Of a stretch of 64,000 bases of DNA, positions 1 to 9,800 are shown piece after piece. The stretch is from Branchiostoma belcheri. Its lineage: Eukaryota; Chordata; Leptocardii; Amphioxiformes; Branchiostomatidae. Both the position numbers and the translations under genes were made by a program. Positions within the stretch are counted from its first letter, which is position 1. Every line of letters starts with the position of its first letter. The notes under the pieces were generated by a model. The model searched no databases. It was not told the origin of the DNA and saw only the letters and a list, made by a program, of their open reading frames with translations. The stretch is taken from NCBI RefSeq assembly GCF_001625305.1, contig NW_017802858.1, positions 39,130 to 103,129 on the forward strand. The letters run 5' to 3'.

Positions 1-339
1 AGCACGGACAGTAACTTGCCTCTTTTTGTAATGTCTGTGTATAACTTGTCCATATTTGTAATCAAGCTTTTAATGGATTCCTTATTTTGAATTGTAAATT
101 GGTTTTAATTCAGTGGCAACAAACTGCGATTTCCAATAAAGAGATATTGTTGTATCTTGTTAATATGTTCATTGCCTAACACACTATGTAAAATGATATC
201 ATGGTAACTTCTCTCTAGTATCTCTAGTAAAACAATAATCTTGTGTGGCATGTGCACCTGTTTAATCTTCTGAAAGTATGTGTGTGTTGTTCTTTTGAAA
301 GAAAAAAAAGTTTAAAATATGCATGTTTATGAAAAACTC

Positions 340-425
340 ACCAGAAATTTTCGACTGAATCAGTCAGTCTTCCTCAGCTATCTGACCCAAATGCTGTGGA
401 CACGTGATTTTTCCCACGTGTGACA
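340..425 (-). repeat. CTGAGGAAGAC hairpin repeat, MPND 3' region
   Basis: Minus strand: GGGTCAGATAG, CTGAGGAA, hairpin GACTGA-CTGAT-TCAGTC (353-369), GAAAATTTCTGGTGAG. The left flank (GTCACACGTGG) aligns with the copy at 13485-13600. Confidence 0.8.
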
Positions 426-527
426 TCAGCAAAGGGTCAAAGGTTGTCGATATATAATATGTATATTTGTAATGTCATACAACGACTGATGATTGTGAAA
501 TGAAAAATATCTCAAGAAAAGACTAAC

Positions 528-1893
528 CTTAACCTTCTCGAGAAACGTCTTATCTTGGTGCCAGGGTTCCTTAAAGAACAAGAAGTCTGGAGCTCCGCTG
601 TAGTAATCACTCACCCACTTCTGTTGGAGGGAAAATATTGAATGATACAATTATGTACATAATGCACATGTCTATGTAATGCATTTGTAATGGGTTTGAT
701 CAGAGGGCTCTCTTGTGGGAAATGCTGGCACCAAGAATCTGCCCCATTTTGCAGGAGAAAACTGACATTTAACCTGTACAAGACTGCTACGTGTGAAACA
801 CAGGGATGAGTACTATAGTCTCGTGGCTTTAGGGACTCGAACCCACATTGAACCAGCTCACAAACCCAATGCACTACTACTAACCACAAGGCTAAAAGCT
901 CCAGCTAGACCAATCATTAGACTGGTCAGTTGGTGGTGCTTGAACTCCACTGTTACACATGCATGTATTCTTCTATATCTATCTATATATCATACTGGGC
1001 AAGGCCCCAAACTGGGGCATCACGCCCATTCTTAATTAATTGCCTATTCTAGATTTAATCAAAGTAAAAGTTGTGCAGCAGAAATGATATGACCATCTCG
1101 TTGACGACGTCCTGTGTGAGATAGCTGTCCTGGATGGCCGTGAAGTTCATCGACATGGGCATCCCGTACTCGTGAGGCTTGTGCTGCCATGGCAACAACA
1201 AACAACAACAACAACAAGGGTGGTAAGTATATACAGGCCGTGTAGTTCATCGACATGGGCATCCCGTACTCGTGGGGCTTGTGCTGCCATGGCAACAACA
1301 ACAAACAACAACAACAAAGTGGTAAGTATATACAGGCCGTGTAGCTCATCGACATCGGCATCCCGTACTCGTGGGGCTTGTGCTGCCATGGCAACAACAA
1401 CAAACAACAACAACAACAAAGGTGGTAAGTACTCATACAAAATCTACATCATCAAAATAACAGTTATGTATCAGGAGAAGTCCCCATTGGTTCTCATTGT
1501 ATCAGTAGACTTTTTACCCTCAAGTATGGAAGTACTGTCTGTATGTTTGCTTGTGTTCTAAACTTACAACATGTAGGTATTTAGGCAGTAGTGTGGAAAG
1601 AAGGGAAGATTTGGTTACTTCAGATTGACATTAAGGTCAAGTTGGAAGTTTGAATGTTTCTGCCCTACTGGGCTTGTTAAAAGTACAAATGGTTGTGCAA
1701 ATGAGTTCAAAATTCTTTCTTGACATTTGAAATCTCTGTTTTCCTGTTTATCATGGTTTTATTCACTTTTTGTACTTCTTTGCTGTGGGCTTTTATTTGG
1801 TTTTGTACTATAGACGATTTACCTCGGGAGGCGGCATCACCCAGAAGGCCTGTATTGCTGACTCCACTATTGGTTCACTCAGGGGAAATGGAG
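528..1893 (-). CDS. MPND: MPND exons 12-14: C-terminal half of MPN domain
   Basis: Exon 12 (1893-1823) reads PFPLSEPIVESAIQAFWVMP, then PPE. Exon 13 (1183-1094) reads HKPHEYGMPMSMNFTAIQDS and ends VVNEM. Exon 14 (620-528) reads KWVSDYYSGAPDFLFFKEPW and ends FLEKVK. The peptide spacing matches vertebrate MPND residue for residue across each junction. Exon 13 has a weak donor (GTCATA). The 5' half of exon 13 is repeated twice more upstream (1236-1434). The final exon is not in the first 527 bases. Confidence 0.9.
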
Positions 1894-3810
1894 CTGGAAA
1901 TAAAAACATTTGGGAACACAGTCAAAATTCAAAAATACATCACGTTTTTCTGAGGTAAAACACTTTTTCTGAGGTATATTACACTTAACAACCTGTTACA
2001 CCCAATATTTGCACATTTAATTGCAGGAATTGCTTCAAGCTGTCTAGTAATGATGCTCTAACAGTGCTTGGTGGCAACAAGTTCCAATTTATGATAGTTC
2101 TTGGAAAATACAATGTTTTTGAACTAAGTCTTAGTTGACAACTCTGCTACTTAAAGGCAAGGCTGTTTATTTTTTTCTGGGCTGGTATCAGATACTTGGT
2201 GGTTGGTACGTCCACCAGTTTATTAGTCATATTGTACATCATACATAGTCTGGACTAGCCTCCGTAGCTAGCAGGCTTATAGAACTGGGGGTTTGGTGGT
2301 CTTCGGCTGTTTTCTGATTAGCCCAGTTCTAAAAATGGGGGTAATTCAACCAGGCCAGCTATGTCGTCTATATGCAATCAGACAATAGCACATAAAAGCT
2401 CCCAAAGACCCTGAAGACCTCCCAAAACCCCCAGTTTTTGGCATGCTATGGAGGCTAAGTCTGGACATTTTTCATACTGACCCACTATAAAGCCTACACA
2501 GGGCTGGTACGTAGCGCCCAGCCCCTTCATGGCCACCTGGTACTCCATCTGACAGTCCACATCTCGCAACGAAGGGTCCGCCTGACAGTGGGGGTGGGAG
2601 TGGTACCAGCCGACCAATGACAGGCCACGTAACATCATGCCCTGGCGGATCTGAGACACAAACGTAAGAGTTGCTGCAAAGCACTGCCATTTTCGGGATA
2701 TGTTATATACTGCAAAGGATCATGAAGATTAAGCCATAGAACAATTTTATTGGTTTACCCTATGTCATGAAAAAACTTTATAATCCTGGTTTTAAACATA
2801 TTGTAGATTTTAAGCAACATCTTGGAGTTATCATGCTACTAGGCTACTACTTACATGTACATATCAAATGATGTGTCAAAAAGTATGGTAGTTGTAAAAA
2901 GTAAAAATATCTAGAGTTGAAGCTCAGCAATTCATATTTTTTCAGTTACAAGTGCCGAAGAACAACACATAAAGAGCATGTTTTGCTGAAATTTTACCTA
3001 AAAATTTTTAGGTAACATGAAAACCCAACAAACTGAATGGTGTAGTTCTTTATTTCTAGTCTTCTTTCTTTTAAGGGTAACAACAGAACAATGTCTACCT
3101 CCTCCTCCACTACTATAGCGTTTTCCTTGTCGCCCAGCCTACATCTACAGGGGAATGCCTGCAGGATACTCAAGTCTGAAACATAGGAGAAAACATGGAC
3201 ATGAGATCAACAGGTCATGGGTTCCATTCCTTGCATTCTTGGTTGGGGAAAGGCACTGGATGCAAGTTTCTTCACTCCACCCAGGTGTAAAATGGGAACC
3301 TGATGACTTCAACTGGGGAGGTAAAAAGTTGCATATGGTCTGCTCTGTTAATTCTTACTCAAACACAATCATATAATAATATATGGTGACAGAAGTCTAA
3401 ATCCCTCCTGCTACAAAATTGCAACATGTTGTAACCCAACACTAGCTACCATTGTGTCAGATGCCAGGTTCAGGTCATCTGACCTTATTTGTTTGGAACG
3501 GAAGAAGAAGAAGAAACAGAGCAAAAACAAGATGTTTTCCTTGGTAAACATAACTATGTCTCAATGAGAACAGCTGTCCAGTACTCACGCTGTGATGCAG
3601 GGTCCCACTTCCCTCCCAGGTAACCTACGACCTCGCTGGTGGTCAGGTGGCAGTGGAAGTCCTGGAACATGGTAGGAATAGTTATGTTGACAGACTAGAG
3701 AGAATTCAAGTGAAACAGATAGCAAAAAACATGCACACACACACACACACCTGTCCTTGGTGCTGAACACTATCCACACACACACATCCCTGTCCTTGGT
3801 GCTGAACACC

Positions 3811-3850
<40 letters not shown>

Positions 3851-6800
3851 CTGTCCTTGGTGCTGAATACCATCCACACACATAACCTGTCCTTGGTGCT
3901 GAACACTATCCACAAACACACACACACACACACACACACAGTACACCCACCATGAGCAGAAGACAGTTGGTAGTTATAGACATAGTGAAGGGCTGCATCT
4001 TCCCAAGTGCTGAGAAATGGGAGTATTCCACTAGAGTGTTCGGATCTCTGGAATAACAGAAGCAAAAACTGTAGTATAACTAGCATGAAAGTTCATCTGT
4101 GTTGGTACAAGTCATTATGAAATAAGGACTAAACTTAATCTGCCAAAACCGGAATGAATTGGGACCAATTGAAAGTTGATGTTATCAGCGAAAAATTTTG
4201 GTAAATCCCAAGTCATTCCAGTGTTGCCAGAAAAAGTGTAGTCGTTATTTCATACTGTATTATATCTACTAAGTTGAACATAATGCCATATATATGTATA
4301 TATACATACATTGTACCTTGGTTGTTGCACTAGAATACAGATCTCTCAAACACACTGTTTTCAAAGTGGCAGATACATGTAATAACTGTGTCAGATAAAT
4401 GTAAATGGCGATGTTTCAAAAGTCAAAAGATGAACCACACTTCACTATATATATACATGCACCAACCAAGTCCTGTTCAAAAATGCCAGACTCTTCAGTT
4501 CTAGAAACATCCATGCTTTGCACTTGCATATGAAATTTCTCCAACAACTAATTATACAAAATGTAGGTACTGTATGTTAAACTATAAGCTTTACAATCAT
4601 GACATTGTTAAACTTTCATTTAGACAATGTAGGCAGGCCTCTATTGCATCCACATGAATTTAAGGACAATAATCATTTAAATCATTCATAAGTTATAACG
4701 TTACTAATACAGTGTATGTGTAAGAAAAATGTACAAACTTGTATCCAGTGTATTGCGGGCTTTAAGAGAAAACACAGTAGAGAAAGAACATAGTTCATCT
4801 TTCATAATTAATACATTGGTAAAAAAGACATGTTTTTCCTATATTCATAGATTAATTCATAAGGTAAAATACAAAAACTGGCAGACAAAAATGAGATTTC
4901 AAAATTTCCTGATTTGCAAAGTTCAAGTAAATAAGAGGAACAGTAGGGAGAATGTACTGACTGATCAGGGTCCCTGCTGCCCAGTGAAGTGTGTTTCACT
5001 GATGGCCTCTCCTTAACGTCCTGCTTGACTCGAAAGGACCCCGACAAGGAGAGAGCTGAGAAAAAATGAAGAAACTCGTTTTTAAATCTTGGACAAACAT
5101 TTTAAACAATATAGTAGCTGGCAATTAATATGTTAAAGCATCATAGTGTCAGTTTCAAAGGCAAAGATAATACAATGTTTATTTTTCTAATCAATGCCTA
5201 AAAAAAGGTGAAGACTATATGAAAATGATTCCTGTTAAAAGTTACATACACATTGATGTTTCTTAACATTACCACCTTAGAAACTGTTGTTGATGAACAT
5301 ACATGGTTATGTACTTTTAAACAGCAAAACAAAATGCAGAGACTTCAACTGGACAGGATTATATTGGTGGAATCTTTAGATTAGGAGAAAACAGTTAAAA
5401 CTACTAGTAAAGGCACACAGAAGCAGGCAGGGATTTAAAATAGCATCACAGTTTTCACGGCAAACTGAAGCCATGCAGAGGGAAGCTAGTGCAGGGTTCG
5501 TACACGCAGATTCAGCTCAAACAAAAGATCTTTAAACTTTAAAACGCTGCCAACGTAAGTCTCTGAAAACAACTGTCTACAGCCACTATGCTTCTGACAT
5601 GAAGCCTGTAGATGATTGATTGACTGACAGTTTGGAAACATTTTTATAACAGGAGGAGTGGCCCAATATCTGTCACTCTTGAGAAAGACGAAACTGGTCA
5701 AATTCCATCTCAGCCTTGTCATGTTCCCAAAGCCATGAATAATGGCAAAATGATGTTGTAATACATTATTTTCAGATGTCATAATACTTCTTTTACAGAG
5801 AATCTGTATGATTTTTCGTTTGGAACTTTCTGCAGCGTGTAAGAACCCTTGGCTAGCCGTGCAGCCACCACGCCATGCTCGAGCTCAGACAGGAGCAACT
5901 CTGCTCACACAGAGGCGCCGCGGCCGACGTGGTCTTCAGACCGCCCGTAACCTCGGAAACCGGTCGCCGCGGGCGACTGTTGTCATGACGATTCTCCGCC
6001 CCGCCCGGCTGCGAGTCATTACCTTTGGGTTTCGCCACCGGCTCTTTTTTTGTTGCTGATTCCTCCGTTTTCTTGGCCTGCGGGAACGAAAGACAGACAA
6101 AAAGGAGGAAAATTGTGCTTTACCTTGCCGAGCCTTAGCATGTCGATCCTCCGGAGTGGAATGCAAAAAACAAGGAAAAATGGAAAAAAGGAATAATGTT
6201 AAATGAAAGAACGAAAGACTGCAATCCATTAATGTTAAACAAATCATGAGGTTAAACACAGCGTTCAAAGAACAAGCAAACTTGGGAGATATAAAATGAA
6301 TGGAAAAAAGTGTTAATTATACAAAATGATTAATAAAGTTGTAAGCATCAAACAACAGAAACGGTCATCAAATATGGAACAGTATCAAAAGCAAGAAGTA
6401 GAAACAAATAAAGATGTTGGAGAATGCATCCTTGTCATGATAATCAAATCACAATATGACAAAGAGAAAGCACACTGCTCTGATAAAGGTAGAAGAGCAG
6501 CTACCAAAATGTTAAGGAAAAAAAGAAGATTGAGTAGAAAATTATGTTCAAAGCTTGTCCATGGAGGTTTAGTGAAACGACTGGAGGACAAAGTAAATGT
6601 TTCACATCAAGTTTTCAAAAAAATCTTCTATTTTTAAGCCATCTGTATTCTAAGATCACATCTTAAAACCTTACCAGACAGGTTGCAGTACCCATAATCA
6701 AAGTTTTCCATAGTATTTTAAAGTGATGATTAGGATGGTGCAATATTTTATTTCCAGGTAACTTTTCTGCTTTCCAGAAATTTCTGTCATGACATGACTA

Positions 6801-9800
6801 TATATGGACTTGTGTTGTAGTTGTAGTTTTTCCAGGAAGTTTTACAGTAACTTCTATCATTCATGTAATATTACTGTATATAGACTCATGTTGTAGTTTT
6901 TCCAGGCAGTTCCAGACTGAGAGAACAAAACTTCAAGAAAGAGTCCGGATATTCCAGGATGCAAACAACAATTCCTGAGGAGAAACGGGCGTGGTTATAC
7001 CTCCTCCTTCTTGCCCTCCCCCCTCCTCCTCTTCCTCCTCCTCCTCCTCATCCTCCATAGACTCATCCGTATTGGCCGGGCTCTGTAACCAATCACCGAT
7101 CACCACNNNNNNNNNNNNNNNNNNNNTGACAAAGAGAAAGCACACTGCTCTGATGAAGGTAGAAGAGCAGCTACCAAAATGTTAAGGAAAAAAAGAAGAT
7201 TGAGTAGAAAATTATGTTCAAAGCTTGTCCATGGAGGTTTAGTGAAACGACTGGAGGACAAAGTAAATGTTTCACATCAAGTTTTCAAAAAAATCTTCTA
7301 TTTTTAAGCCATCTGTATTCTAAGATCACATCTTAAAAACCTTACCAGACAGGTTGCAGTACTCATAATCAAAGTTTTCCATAGTATTTTAAAGTGATGA
7401 TTAGGATGGTGCAATATTTTATTTCCAGGTAACTTTTCTGCTTTCCAGAAATTTCTGTCATGACATGACAATAGCCACGCATTCAAGTACCAGAGTTATC
7501 AACCAAGGATTGAGGTGTTTAAGAATTCATTCTTTCCTAGAACTATCGCAGAGTGGAACTCACTGTCACCAAGTACAGTAAGGGCACTGTCAATAGATAG
7601 CTTTAAACAATGTCTAGAGCCAGAAGTTCAAGGGTTAGGTGTAACAAGTCGATCGGTGTAATATAGCCAGCTGCCGCCGCGCCGCGTGCCTGCGAAGCTG
7701 GTGTGTTACGCCGAAAGGCGGTTATACCGGCTATACAGATACAGATACAGATATATATGGACTTGTGTTGTAGTTGTAGTTTTTCCAGGAAGTTTTACAG
7801 TAACTTCTATCATTCATGTAATATTACTGTATATAGACTCATGTTGTAGTTTTTCCAGGCAGTTCCAGACTGAGAGAACAAAACTTCAAGAAAGATTCCG
7901 GATATTCCAGGATGCAAACAACAATTCCTGAGGAGAAACGGACGTGGTTATACCTCCTCCTTCTTGCCCTCCTCCTCCTCTTCCTCCTCCTCCTCATCCT
8001 CCATAGACTCATCCGTATTGGCCGGGCTCTGTAACCAATCACCGATCACCACACAAATCAGCAGCCAATCACAGGCAACTTTACATCCATTCTAAAATTT
8101 GAATCTGAATACAGATCAAGCATTGTGTAGGATTACATAAGAGCAAGGATATCTGCATATGCATAATGAAAAATTCTCTAGAAAATCAAGAAATAAGACA
8201 ACAAAAGGATGAAGGAAGGAAGGAAGAGAGAGGGGCAGAAGGAAGATTAGGATGCAAGAAAGAAGGTAACAGATTTAGAAATAAAAGCAACTCACCATGA
8301 AAACTACTAATTAACATGATCAAAATCAAAGTCTTAGCTGAGCCACAGCTGTAATAAGTCTCTTGTCCTGAACAGTAGATGAGTTTTCCTTTGGTCTCTC
8401 TCAATTGGAAGTACAATGTATATCAATGTTGTACTATCTAGTCATAATGGAACACAAACTGACCGGTGCGTTGGCTCCCCTCTGCTTCCTGAACCAGATG
8501 GTTTTGTAGATGTCCAGTTTCTTCCCTTTGTACTTAACCTGTACAGAAAGGATGAACAGAACTTCAAATAGGAGCTCGGGATTTTCTGTCACTATGGAAA
8601 CCAGTTGTCACAGCTTCCAACACTACTATGGTAACAGGTAGTTCTAAGCCGACTAGTCTGACAATAATCTGTCCTGACTGTCCATATTAGCACATCTGCA
8701 TAAATCAATAGAATCAAGACATTTCTAATTCTCCTGGCTTAGATGTGTTGGCCATCAAGCTTCTACAAAGTTCTAGGGACCTGACCAGCTAGAGCACATG
8801 CATAGAAATAGGCCAAGAACAAACAAGGCTATATACACGTGCACGTACATTGACTGTTACTTGTACATCTAAATGCTGAGTTTACAGAAATTTAAAATAA
8901 ATCTTCATTCCAAAAACAGTTTCATCAGGTTGGTTGAACATAGGATGTAGGAATTTTCTTTTTACACACACCCAAAGTGAGTCTTTCCTGGTTGTGAAAA
9001 AAAGAAAATTCCTACATCCTAAAGAAAATCTTCCTTCATGACTTGAAAGAAAAAAAATAGTCTTAATTTTACAGGAAAGTGAGCATACTTACGGAGGCCC
9101 ATCCACACCCTGACTTCTTGGAAGGGTTGACCATCTTCTTACAGTGAATGGCCCAGGCACTGGGGGAGTTGAAGACTCGGTTGCTGCCCTGCCACTTTAT
9201 CTTACCGTTGGGCAGGAGATCTCCTACAAACTTCTGACCCTGGGGAAGGGGAGAGTAGTGATGCATACCTAAACCCAATTTTAGGTTCAGGTCTGGATTC
9301 AAGTCCAGAGGTTTAGGTTCAGTTCTGGACTTGTAAGTCCGGACCTAAACCCATGGCATATACAAAATTGCATGTTGGCAACCTTGCAATGTTGTCTGGG
9401 TGAAACTTTGGCCACATAACATGGAGGCCTGTACTTGACGATGCCTGATGGCAATGTTTTCTTTGTTTTGCAGCAAAGATTTTATAATCTACGGAAGGTT
9501 TTAGGTGGTTTGGAAAGAAAAGGGGTATGTGAAATGGTCTTTTCTGGTAGTAAGTCCGGACTCGGTTCTTGACTTTTAGGTTTTTTTGGACTTGGACCTA
9601 AACATTCTTACAAGTCCGGATCCAAGTCCAGTGAACCGGTATGCAGCACTAGGGGAGAGGAGTCTGATTATTGTCTGATCATTCTGATTACTATGTACTT
9701 TATTATTACTATTACTATTACTATGTATAGTTATTTATGCTAGTTTCATTCATTTTGTGTCTGCCTAAGGGACTGTACGATATTTACCGGGGGAAGGGCT

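Larger units (their letters stand above)
6457..8052. other. Two allelic copies joined by a 20-N gap
   Basis: 6457-7106 and 7127-8052 are the same sequence apart from a few substitutions, small indels and the 282-bp LINE insertion in the second copy. The first copy ends and the second begins exactly at the gap (7107-7126). This is the pattern of an unmerged haplotype overlap. Confidence 0.92.

Noticed and set aside
340..425. Bona fide hammerhead ribozyme
   Set aside because: The CTGAGGA and GAAA parts fit, but the extra base before stem II and the lack of clear stems I and III argue against a canonical ribozyme.
1059..1436. 125-codon minus-strand frame over the triplicated MPND exon
   Set aside because: It reads through intron pyrimidine tracts; only the HKPHEYG part at 1183-1094 is exon.
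2378..2485. Extension of MPND exon 11 into VGQYEKCPDLAS
   Set aside because: This runs into the MITE. The donor at 2481 gives the correct phase for exon 12 and matches family spacing.
5486..5782. 98-codon minus-strand frame in MPND intron 6
   Set aside because: No family features, no splice sites that fit the flanking phases, AT-rich composition.
6326..6637. 103-codon Lys-rich plus-strand frame
   Set aside because: It lies in MPND intron 5, is AT-rich, and its allelic copy after the gap does not preserve the full frame.
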